From contig MU646471.1 in assembly GCA_026770585.1 (NCBI GenBank), positions 231,081 to 254,525 on the forward strand: a stretch of DNA of 23,445 nucleotides, in the 5' to 3' direction. Position numbers and translations under genes: made by a program. Of the stretch, positions 15,801 to 20,913 are shown piece after piece (positions within the stretch are counted from its first letter, which is position 1; each line of letters opens with the position of its first letter). The notes below the pieces were generated by a model. The model ran no database searches, was not told where the DNA came from, and saw only the letters and a list, made by a program, of their open reading frames with translations. The stretch comes from Baffinella frigidus (Eukaryota > Cryptophyceae > Cryptomonadales > Baffinellaceae).

Positions 15801-16523
15801 GGCACAAACGTACCATTGGGAAAGAACTCATCACGTTCACTTCGGAGTCCTGGTGGTGGCCACCAGTACTCGGAAGTGGACTTGAACGCGACCCACCTGC
15901 AAGGAGCGCCCCCCAGAAGGATCCCAAAGGATTGAAAGACACCTTTTAGCAAGGCGCCCTGGCTGTTCCACCCGGCTGGATCACAGGGAGGTCTAGGGGG
16001 TTTTGTCCCCAAGCAGGGTTTGTGCAGTTCGGACCTTGTTGTTCCCGCCGCCGCGCAGACGCATCGGCGCGCCGGGAGCGACCGCCCCGGCGGAGACGCC
16101 CTGCCATTACGGTTCAAGGTGGTTGGTGTGAGGTCGGGGTGCACGCGTCATGCTTGCCGAACCTGGATGGGGATCCTGCAGGTTCCATGCTTCGGATGGT
16201 GACCAAAAGATGATAGGGTGCCTGCTCTCTGATGGTCCAAACCCACACGGGGCCGTAGGAAGCGCACAAAATGCCACTACACTATCCCTGTCGAATCCCT
16301 CCGGTGCAGCGAGGAAACTCTCCCTTCCCCCGCCATCCCTGCAAAAAGACCGCACGCGTGCGTTCGGGATCCTTAGCCCACACGAGCACACCACGCATGC
16401 TGCCAAGACGGAATTTGGCCCAGGTGACGGTGGCGACGTGAAAAGGGGGAGTGGATGGGAGCAATGTGGGCGGGCGTTGACCACAAGGGCCGCGAGAAGG
16501 CAGGAGAAGACGGCTGTCCGCAT
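6817..16523 (-). CDS. Secreted or organelle-targeted cyclophilin (peptidyl-prolyl cis-trans isomerase), 10 exons
   Basis: Spliced gene: 16523-16482, 16100-16035, 15259-15188, 14744-14689, 13171-13105, 12152-12070, 11206-11148, 9900-9833, 8397-8332, 6858-6817. The exons sum to 621 nt, 206 codons plus TAA, and phase is kept across all nine GT...CAG introns. Residues 1-14 plus the start of exon 2 form a hydrophobic signal peptide; residues 28-33 read RLRGGG; residues 37-206 are a complete cyclophilin domain. Recognisable blocks are [81 protein letters not shown] and ADCGQL. Residues matching the human cyclophilin A catalytic set are R93, F98, M99, Q101, F153 and H166; the tryptophan site is H161. 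The family isomerises X-Pro bonds and assists folding. Targeting past the ER is unknown; no KDEL tail. The domain call is near certain; the first two exons are inferred from phase and a paralogous pair at 21966-22265. Confidence 0.92.
7556..7762. mobile_element. Foldback element with 71-nt arms
   Basis: 7556-7626 and 7692-7762 are reverse complements with one mismatch that I can find; the loop is 65 nt and AT-rich. Ends read TAGAGCCAATGTGGTAGG, so it is flanked by TA like other elements here. The near-perfect arms point to a recent origin or repair between arms. Confidence 0.88.
7763..7870. repeat. TTTCGGG/TTCCGGG heptad block in cyclophilin intron 9
   Basis: Alternating GGGTTTC and GGGTTCC words directly abut the right arm of the 7556-7762 foldback element. 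Same polarity as the other intronic blocks. Confidence 0.85.
7961..8115 (-). repeat. Donor-end copies of cyclophilin exon 9
   Basis: 8115-8062 reads [24 protein letters not shown] but lacks the VVEG start and an acceptor. 7972-7961 keeps only GDAL/GTACCG. Both sit in repeated segments that share the word GAGAAGCGCCCGGGTTTCCC with 8180-8200. Confidence 0.8.
8332..8397 (-). CDS. Cyclophilin exon 9: [22 protein letters not shown]
   Basis: Twenty-two codons in phase 0, acceptor CCCAG, donor [17 protein letters not shown] is the conserved strand-helix after FGK. A copy with GG instead of RG lies at 8115-8062 and a shorter degenerate donor end at about 7972-7961. Confidence 0.93.
8400..8710. repeat. 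TTTAGGG repeats, TTCATTTG tract and a 17-bp-arm hairpin
   Basis: 8400-8430 and 8500-8573 are TTTAGGG-like with G on the plus strand; 8455-8485 is a TTCATTTG run. A hairpin with perfect 17-nt arms (8574-8590 and 8641-8657, TAGCGTTGAGGCAGCTT) follows. Beyond it the repeat switches to CCCACA/CCCTAAA polarity (8670-8710), the only clear reversal in the gene. Confidence 0.85.
8759..8906. mobile_element. Inverted-repeat element, AAGCTAACGCCAGCG ends
   Basis: Perfect 15-nt arms at 8759-8773 and 8892-8906, with a second inner pair (CCTACGGTAGGA...CTCCTACGAC against GTCGTAGGAG...TCCTACCGTAGG). No coding capacity. Contains the CCTACNGTAGG core found in other families here. Confidence 0.82.
8961..9600. 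repeat. Tandem duplication of about 325 bp in cyclophilin intron 8
   Basis: 8961-9284 and 9285-9600 align along their length. Shared words such as GCCGAGGTCTCGGTGATCG start at 9046 and 9371, and GAAGCGGGCTTAATGTTGGG recurs at the same offset. Divergence is low in the middle and higher at the ends. Neither copy has a long open frame conserved between them, so I see no gene here. Confidence 0.88.
9632..9676 (-). repeat. Donor-end copy of cyclophilin exon 8
   Basis: The minus strand reads [10 protein letters not shown] then GTACTC, preceded by a CTGCAG that could serve as acceptor. It lacks the SQFFITCT half. If spliced in place of exon 8 it would remove part of the active-site wall. Confidence 0.82.
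9833..9900 (-). CDS. Cyclophilin exon 8: [22 protein letters not shown]
   Basis: Two bases completing glycine, then 22 codons; acceptor AAACAG, donor AAG/GTACTT. It carries pocket residues F153 and H166. His161 sits where human cyclophilin A has Trp121. Partial copies: acceptor end at 10102-10062, donor end at 9676-9632. Confidence 0.95.
9900..10060. repeat. TTTAGGG and TTTGAGG repeats with inverted segments
   Basis: 9905-10015 holds GGGTTTAGG and a short CCCTAAACCC stretch at 9950-9975; 10012-10045 is TTTGAGG in tandem. Lies between exon 8 and its acceptor-end copy. Confidence 0.8.
10062..10102 (-). repeat. Acceptor-end copy of cyclophilin exon 8
   Basis: The minus strand reads AACAG then [10 protein letters not shown], after which it runs into heptad DNA. 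It matches exon 8 almost exactly over about 40 nt and lacks the donor half. Confidence 0.85.
10160..11140. repeat. Telomere-like heptad minisatellite blocks (cyclophilin intron 7)
   Basis: Successive blocks of 7-nt units, each close to TTTAGGG: TTTCGGG (10205-10240), TATATGG (10320-10400), TATAGGG (10497-10527), TGTAGGG (10557-10612), TTGAGGG (10685-10765) and TGTAGGG again (10920-11140). All have G on the plus strand. At 10940-11105 TGTAGGG runs alternate with GAGTAAATAAATA in a unit of roughly 35-45 bp repeated four times. Confidence 0.92.
10434..10923 (-). repeat. Partial copies of cyclophilin exon 7 (AGPDTNG donor end)
   Basis: Copies at about 10438-10460, 10541-10552, 10611-10634, 10797-10819 and 10903-10923 correspond to the last 12-24 nt of exon 7 with its donor. 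Blocks of TGTAGGG, TTGAGGG and TATAGGG heptads separate them. The fragment at 10903 is diverged. Confidence 0.85.
11148..11206 (-). CDS. Cyclophilin exon 7: [20 protein letters not shown]
   Basis: One base completing lysine, 19 codons and one base of the next glycine; acceptor CTGCAG, donor [22 protein letters not shown] is a family hallmark. Another copy at 11456-11411 keeps the acceptor but breaks off after MANA, and five donor-end copies (AGPDTNG) lie in the following intron. Confidence 0.95.
11353..11456 (-). repeat. Acceptor-end copies of cyclophilin exon 7
   Basis: 11456-11411 reads [14 protein letters not shown] after ATCAG and then loses similarity; 11372-11353 keeps only the acceptor and IKH. 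Both lie within short repeats containing GAGAGGGCC and GATGTCAA motifs (11207-11460). Confidence 0.8.
11675..11915 (-). repeat. Array of exon 6 donor ends (NLNHK/gtaata)
   Basis: About seven units of 25-35 bp recur, each reading on the minus strand as variants of CTCAACCACAAGTAATAACC. The one at 11915-11881 extends back to [12 protein letters not shown]. The true donor at 12069 is GTACCC, whereas these copies have GTAATA, so the array has homogenised internally. Confidence 0.8.
11934..12060. repeat. GA-rich microsatellite
   Basis: GAGA/GAAAGA/GAGGGA repeats, CT-rich on the coding strand of the cyclophilin gene, just downstream of the exon 6 donor. It also gives a spurious Arg/Glu-rich reading frame. 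Confidence 0.93.
12070..12152 (-). CDS. Cyclophilin exon 6: [24 protein letters not shown]
   Basis: Twenty-seven codons plus AA of a split lysine, between ATTCAG and AA/GTACCC. It carries the GGDFTRG loop and [12 protein letters not shown]. Acceptor-end copies lie upstream in the gene (12583-12558, 12347-12331, 12277-12253); donor-end copies (ENLNHK/gt) lie downstream from 11915 to about 11680. Confidence 0.94.
12720..12860. mobile_element. Inverted-repeat element in cyclophilin intron 5
   Basis: Arms 12720-12749 and about 12831-12860 pair (GGACTAAA, ATGGGGTAG, GGCCTACGG and complements). Inside are CCTACCGTAGG, CCTACAGTAGG and CCTAGG cores. A smaller palindrome of related sequence lies at 12917-12961, and a fragment (ACATGGGGTAGT) at 5269-5280. 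Confidence 0.82.
13105..13171 (-). CDS. Cyclophilin exon 5: [21 protein letters not shown]
   Basis: One base completing lysine, then 22 codons; acceptor TTCGCAG, donor CAG/GTCAAC. It carries catalytic R93 and the F98-M99-x-Q101 pocket residues. Glu97 replaces the common Gly of IPGF. A degenerate fragment reading PLTCKGSKF lies at about 13225-13260. Confidence 0.93.
13848..14614 (-). repeat. Tandem partial copies of cyclophilin exon 4 (donor end) in intron 4
   Basis: Seven fragments recur at spacings of roughly 105-130 bp: about 14591-14611, 14467-14495, 14346-14382, 14218-14256, 14058-14097, 13961-13985 and 13850-13878. On the minus strand they read variants of (C)[14 protein letters not shown], e.g. 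[10 protein letters not shown] and [10 protein letters not shown]; others have lost the frame or the GT. Each is followed by G-rich heptad DNA (plus-strand sense). None has the upstream half of the exon, so they are more likely decoys or debris than alternative exons. Confidence 0.85.
14689..14744 (-). CDS. Cyclophilin exon 4: [19 protein letters not shown]
   Basis: Eighteen codons plus AA of a split lysine codon, from a GTGCAG acceptor to AA/GTACGC. It carries the conserved helix [16 protein letters not shown]. It is the only copy with both splice ends intact: a near copy at 14924-14971 keeps the acceptor but lacks the donor end, and about seven downstream fragments keep mainly the donor end. 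Confidence 0.93.
14924..14971 (-). pseudogene. Second copy of cyclophilin exon 4 lacking its donor end
   Basis: The minus strand reads GTGCAG acceptor then [16 protein letters not shown], after which similarity stops (GTDLG follows). It differs from the used exon by R to Q. Without the GMGK/GT end it cannot splice in phase to exon 5. It probably arose by a tandem duplication that included the acceptor side. Confidence 0.85.
15188..15259 (-). CDS. Cyclophilin exon 3: VFFDISVGG to MELYNDLV
   Basis: Twenty-four codons between CTGCAG and a GTAACA donor, phase 0 at both ends. It holds the first beta strands of the domain ([21 protein letters not shown]). A short copy of its donor end (LV/gtaacc on the minus strand) lies at 15139-15156. 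Confidence 0.93.
16035..16100 (-). CDS. Cyclophilin exon 2: end of signal peptide and RLRGGG linker
   Basis: Twenty-two codons in phase 0 between a GGCAG acceptor and an AAG/GTCCGA donor. It starts [13 protein letters not shown] and ends [12 protein letters not shown] joins directly to VFFDIS of exon 3, matching the usual NPKVFFDI start of cyclophilins. The paralogous exon at 22037-21966 has the same acceptor and the RLRGGG motif. A partial copy of the donor end lies at about 15672-15700 in the next intron. Confidence 0.72.
16482..16523 (-). CDS. Cyclophilin exon 1: start codon and hydrophobic signal-peptide core
   Basis: Fourteen codons, ATG to GTG, reading [14 protein letters not shown], followed by a GTCAAC donor. 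The hydrophobic run fits an N-terminal signal peptide, and joining to exon 2 continues it with GVSAGAVAP. The exon is paralogous to 22265-22221, which has the same pattern and the same donor position. An unspliced reading continues to 16107 but loses similarity between the two paralogues, so I prefer the spliced model. Confidence 0.68.
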
Positions 16524-16783
16524 TTTCTGGGATTCGTGTCGTAAAAGTGTTTTTAAACCGGCCAATTTCTCGTGCCAAAAGGGGGTAAGGTACAGAATAG
16601 GCCGCGGCCCTCCGCTCCATAAGCTCCATAAGCTCCTCCTCCTAGGCGCCGTCCTCATAGCGTTGGCACCTGAGAGCTTGCAGGTCAAGGCCCTTGCACC
16701 CGCTCGCACTCAGTCGTGGGTTGGGCCGCGTTGCAGACGTGCCACACCGTCGAGTAATAAACTTCGCATTTCTCCTACATGTA

Positions 16784-16901
16784 CAGGGGTACCTCGCTCA
16801 CAAGAAACCTCCCCCCCCCAGGACCCTACAGTGGGCCTATGCCTAGGGCCCTATGGTGGTCCTACGGGGGGGGGCGTTTTCTTATGAGCGAGGTACCCCT
16901 G
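16784..16901. mobile_element. MITE family A copy 3
   Basis: Same ends and TA flanks. It lies about 260 bp upstream of the cyclophilin start codon, so it could sit in or near the promoter. Confidence 0.92.
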
Positions 16902-16927
16902 TAGTGTGGCCCACGAGAACCCACCAA

Positions 16928-17832
16928 GATCTGAAAGGAAGCATGGCCTTTCTGCAGGATAAGTTCCGGTGTCCAACTATGGTTGGAGTTTGAAGAACCT
17001 CAAAGACCTAAAGGGCCAACTAGTCTCATACCCACTAGTTGTTTTGTATAAAACTTAAACTGGCTGGGGTGTGTGGTACCCGTTTGTTTACCAGTTTTGG
17101 GGACCAATGGGTACCTGGTACCCTCCACGGGCAAAGCGCAATTGGCCGTAAGAGGACTCAGGATTTAGACAGGAAAACTCAGGATTCAGTCTGGAGGACT
17201 TAGAGCCGTTTTTTTGAGCGGGCTGATCTGAAAAACGGACACCTCTTTTTAATTTAAAAAAATGGCCGGAGATTCTTAGATTTTGACTTAGGCCCAAAAT
17301 TTTAAAAGGCCAGAAATGATTTTGAAAAAGACTTGAAATTGTAAGGGCCTCTTTCAATGTTAAGTTTTTTTGCTCGACATTTTTTTTTTTCGCCGTCAGG
17401 CGTCCAGCCCACGGCGCCCCGCATGGCGCCCCTCACTCCCCGCACTTCAACTGACCCTCCCCACCCTCCCCACCCGCCTGGAGCCTGGGGGAAAAAAAAA
17501 ATCAGGCTTGAGATGACCGTTTGTACAGGTTATTTGGACCAAGCCGATCAAAAAACCAATTTTAGGACTTAGTCAGGAGGTCTCAGGATTCAGTCAGGAG
17601 GTCTCAGGATCCTTTAGGCCCTTTTTACTGAATCCTGAGACCTCCTGACAAAATCTTGAGTCTTTTGCGCTTTGCCCGTGGAGGGTACCAGGTACTCGTT
17701 GGTCCCCAAAACTGGTAAAAAAACGGATACCACACACCCCAGCCATTTCAAGTTTTGTACAAAACAACTGGTACCTGAAGGTTCTTCGAGCTCTCAACAT
17801 GGGCGGACACCGGAATTTATCCTGCATGATTC
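16928..17832. mobile_element. ~0.9-kb inverted-repeat element ending in element C
   Basis: The left side (16928-17215) and right side (17615-17832) are inverted copies. From outside in: element C, ACTAGTTGTTTTGT, GGCTGGGGTGTGTGG, CCAGTTTTGGGGACCAA, GGTACCCTCCACGGGCAAAG, then CTCAGGATT-type short repeats. The middle (17216-17614) is AT-rich with no recognisable transposase, suggesting a non-autonomous element. Confidence 0.78.
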
Positions 17833-17837
17833 AATCA

Positions 17838-18775
17838 AAAGGTTTTGCGGTTTAGTCAGGAGGAATCCTGATTCTGTCAGAAAGACTCAGGATTCTGTCA
17901 AAAGGTATTGGGATTCAGTCACGTGGACTCAGGTTTCAGTAGGGAAGTCTCGGGATTCAGTCACAAGGACTCATGATTCAGCGACTTGGACCCAGGATTT
18001 AGGCAGGATGTCTCAGGATTTAGCCAGAGGGTCTCTGGATTGGGTTTCCGCGTACCGTATGTAAAAAAACACCCAATTCCCGCCAATAACTGGTGTTTTT
18101 GTCAAGAAACTGCACATTCTTATCCCTTAAGTGGCGAGTAGGCGCATACGCCCTACGGTAGGGCCCTAGGACCTGCCTAGGGCGAGTTAGGGTGATTTAT
18201 CGCCCGTCCGCCACTTAAGGGATAGGATGCCGCTGGCTGACAAGTACCAGCGAAGGCTATCAGTCAGTTTTTACGCATCAGTGAAGGCTACCAATCAATT
18301 TGTTGACCCAATCAACTGGCAGTTTTGGCAAGCAAACACCAGTTTGAGGTGTTGCAAGTTGGTTGCCAGGCAGTTTATCAAGAAAAACACTAGTTTTTAG
18401 CGCGAAGTGGGTGATGTTTTACACACGGTACGCGAAAGCTGTATCCTGAAACCTCCTGACTGAATCGGAAGTCCTTCTGACTGAATCCCAAAACCTTTGC
18501 GCAGAATCCTGAATCCTCCTGACTAAATCGTTAGTCCTTCTGACCAAATCCTAAAACTTCCTGACTAAACCTGAGACCTCCGACTGAATCCTGAAACCTC
18601 CTGACAAAATTTTGAGACTTCCTGACTCAATCCTGAGTCATCCTGACAGAATTCTGAGACCTCTTGACTGAATCCTGAGTCCTCCTGACTAAATCTTGAG
18701 GCCTCCTGACTCAATGCTGAGTCCTCTTACGGCCAATTGCGCTTTTCCCGTAGAGGGTACCAGGTACCCGTTGTC
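17838..18775. repeat. Palindromic array of ~25-bp CTCAGGATTCAGTCAGGAGG repeats
   Basis: Plus-orientation units fill 17838-18050; inverted units (CCTCCTGACTGAATCCTGAG) fill 18440-18720. Central flanks also pair (CGCGTACCGTATGTAAAA against TTTTACACACGGTACGCG). The right end repeats GGTACCAGGTACCCGTTG. MITE B copy 4 sits in the centre. No gene. Confidence 0.78.
18121..18224 (-). mobile_element. MITE family B copy 4
   Basis: Perfect TATCCCTTAAGTGGC ends. The internal stem is diverged (GGGTGATTTATCGCCC), still able to pair around an altered loop. Core CCCTACGGTAGGGC. Confidence 0.9.
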
Positions 18776-18974
18776 GAATCCGACTCTGGGGTTCACAGGA
18801 TACACCCAATCGCGCCTTCGCACATGACAGAGTCAGGTACAATTTTCAAAGCTGCACCACTCGGGAACCCCGACCCGGGAAATGTTGGCACCTTTTTTCG
18901 GGCCGAAAATGCGCCAGCTCCATTATTTGGGGGGGTAAGCGATGTTGGGCCAAATGTTTCTTGACACAAGTCCC

Positions 18975-19119
18975 GAGGATCCGGACAGTCCTGCGTGTTG
19001 ATAAAGAAAGAACACGAAGGAGGAATCCGGTCGGAGCCTCGTTCTTAAACTGAGAACACGCAGGGGTCGGATCAGTTCCGTATTCTCAAGTTACGGGTTG
19101 TGTGCACGAGGTATCCCTG
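18975..19119 (-). mobile_element. Element J copy 2 (CAGGGATACC end)
   Basis: Read on the minus strand from 19119, CAGGGATACCTCGTGCACAC and CTTGAGAA match 20244 onwards. CCTGCGTGTT and AACACGCAGG form an inner palindrome. The far boundary is uncertain. Confidence 0.6.
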
Positions 19120-19121
19120 TA

Positions 19122-19428
19122 CGAGCGAAGGCAACCAATCAGTTCTTTAGTGTGGAAACCCGATGAAACTGGCAGGTTGGGCCAGTTTGTTTCCTAGAAA
19201 ACTGAAAAACAGACCCACACACCAGCCAGTTTCAGTTTTCGACAAAAAACTGGTACTTATGAGACTGGCTGATTGGTCCTCGTCGGCCACACTACAGGGG
19301 TACCTCGCTTATAAGAACAAGCCTCCCCCTAGGACCCTACAGTAGCCCCATGCGTAGGACCGTATGGTGGTCCTAGGGGGGATGCGTTTTCCTACGAGCG
19401 AGGTACCCCCGTAGGTTGCCTTCGCTCG
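19122..19428. mobile_element. Element K (CGAGCGAAGGCAACC ends) carrying a MITE A insertion
   Basis: Ends CGAGCGAAGGCAACC and complement, TA on both sides, sharing one TA with element J copy 2. Family A copy 4 inserted near the right end; removing it leaves about 190 bp. The interior has CCAGTTTCAGTTTTC and related inverted words. Confidence 0.82.
19295..19411. mobile_element. MITE family A copy 4, nested in element K
   Basis: Family A ends and TA flanks. Inserted in element K, so younger than it. Confidence 0.9.
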
Positions 19429-19512
19429 TACATGTACTCGACGGCCACGCTGCATTCTCCCCAACGGTCGCGATGTTATTAAATACCGTTGCGAGCAAAC
19501 GGAGGGCCTGAT

Positions 19513-19597
19513 GTGATCCGAAAGGAAGCGTGGCTTTTCTGCAGATAAGTTCCGGTGTCCGCCTATGGTGGGAGTTCAAAGAACCTAAAGGACCTAA
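19513..19597 (+). repeat. Dispersed element C, copy at 19513
   Basis: GATCCGAAAGGAAGCGTGG, AGTTCCGGTGTCCGCCTATG and GAACCTAAAGGACCTAA. Solo copy. Confidence 0.82.
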
Positions 19598-19803
19598 CAA
19601 ATTACCCTAAGATCGGCTCCGCATAAATGCACACAAACCTGGATGAATCATCCCTTAACTTCGGGTAGTTCGTGTCCCTTCAGTCAAGAGCCATCAGCCA
19701 ACGCACGACCAGCGACCTGGCAGGTTTATTTACATCGGCCGTACTTTACTCGTCACTTATCGCCGTCCCTCCCCACCTCTATGCACCACTCGCTCGTCCA
19801 TTA

Positions 19804-19924
19804 CAGGGGTACCCCGCTCATAAAAAACCGCGCCCCCCTAGGACCCTACAGAAAGACCATGGCAGCCTAGGGTCCTCTGGTAGTCCTAGGGGGGTGGCAG
19901 TTTCTTATGAGCGAGGCACCCCTG
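19804..19924. mobile_element. MITE family A copy 5
   Basis: CAGGGGTACCCCGCTCATAA start and matching end, TA flanks. Confidence 0.9.
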
Positions 19925-19963
19925 TAACGTGCGGCCGCCCAGCCAACGGCGGGGGAGCGCCTC

Positions 19964-20050
19964 CGAAAGGAAGCATGGCCTTTCTACAGAACAAGTTCCG
20001 GTGTCCGCCTATGTTGGGAGCTCGAAGAACCTGAAGGACCTAAAGGCCTC
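19964..20050 (+). repeat. Dispersed element C, copy at 19964
   Basis: Close to the consensus over about 85 bp, 40 bp after MITE A copy 5. Confidence 0.82.
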
Positions 20051-20124
20051 GCCTTGGGATCACCGTGGGCACGAGCACTGCTGTTCCTGCGCAGCCATGC
20101 GATTGGTTCAGCGACAAGTCAGTA

Positions 20125-20241
20125 CAGGGGTGCCTCGCTCATAAGAAACCGCCCCCCCCCTAGGACCACCATAAGACCCTAGGCATGGTCCTACTGTAGG
20201 GTCCTAGGAGGAGACAGTTTCATATGAGCGAGGTACCCCTG
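20125..20241. mobile_element. MITE family A copy 6
   Basis: CAGGGGTGCCTCGCTCATAA start and matching end. It abuts element J copy 1, sharing one TA (20242-20243). Confidence 0.9.
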
Positions 20242-20243
20242 TA

Positions 20244-20532
20244 CAGGGATATCTGGGGTACACGAACCCAGACCTTGAGAACCCGCACCGGATTTTGGGC
20301 CTGCGTGTTCTTAATTTAGTACCAGAGCGTTGACTAAATCTCGCGTTAAGTCAACCCTCAGGTACTACTTTAAGAACACGGACACCGACCGAGGCTCGAC
20401 CAAGGGTGTTCTTATCCCTTAAGTGGCCAGTAGGCTCACACACCCTACCGTAGGGCCCTAGGACCTGCCTAGGACCTCTTTGGGGTCAATTTTGACCCCG
20501 TGGCCACATGAGGGATAGCCCGGATATCCCTG
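20244..20532. mobile_element. Element J copy 1 with nested MITE B
   Basis: Ends CAGGGATATC and GATATCCCTG, TA on both sides. Inner arms CCTGCGTGTTCTTAATTTAG and CTTTAAGAACACGG. MITE B copy 5 lies at 20413-20517. Confidence 0.8.
20413..20517 (-). mobile_element. MITE family B copy 5
   Basis: TATCCCTTAAGTGGC start, slightly diverged right end, hairpin GGGGTCAATTTTGACCCC, core CCCTACCGTAGGG. Confidence 0.9.
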
Positions 20533-20741
20533 TACAGCTAGGCCCGCCGTAGGCTGTGAGCACCTGCGGGTCCTCAGCGAGGTGGAAGGAAAGGCACGAA
20601 ACACTCGGGGATAGCATGCTCGAAACATGGAGGCTGTTTCCTAGGGTTCACCCTGTGCGAAACGGGAGACCGGGTGGCACGCAGTGGCTGAGTGGAGGCT
20701 GGATCACCCTTTAGCCGGTACTACTGAGTTCCTCTGTACCG

Positions 20742-20850
20742 GAAGATTCGATGTTTGAAACAAAGCAGGGCCATCCTGCGTAATAATTTCCAGTGTCCGC
20801 CTATGCAAAAATGGTGGGATTTTTCAAAACCTGCAGAACCAAAGGTTGAG
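20742..20850 (+). repeat. Diverged element C copy
   Basis: CCAGTGTCCGCCTATG and AACCTGCAGAACCAAAGG remain recognisable. Confidence 0.55.
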
Positions 20851-20913
20851 TGGAGGCAGGGCTGCTGAGGGTGGTTTGGCGGGGCTGAGGATATGTGCAG
20901 GAGAGTTGGCACC

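Noticed and set aside
15602-16144. 180-codon minus-strand frame as a separate gene
   Set aside because: It overlaps cyclophilin exon 2 in another frame and includes an intron with tandem duplication; splice logic favours the exon.
6817-16523. Cyclophilin as a pseudogene
   Set aside because: All ten exons are in phase, all nine introns have GT and CAG, and catalytic residues are intact; decay is limited to the extra copies.
16107-16709. 200-codon minus-strand frame starting upstream of the signal peptide
   Set aside because: Conservation with the 22-kb paralogue breaks frame after the signal peptide, as expected for an intron.
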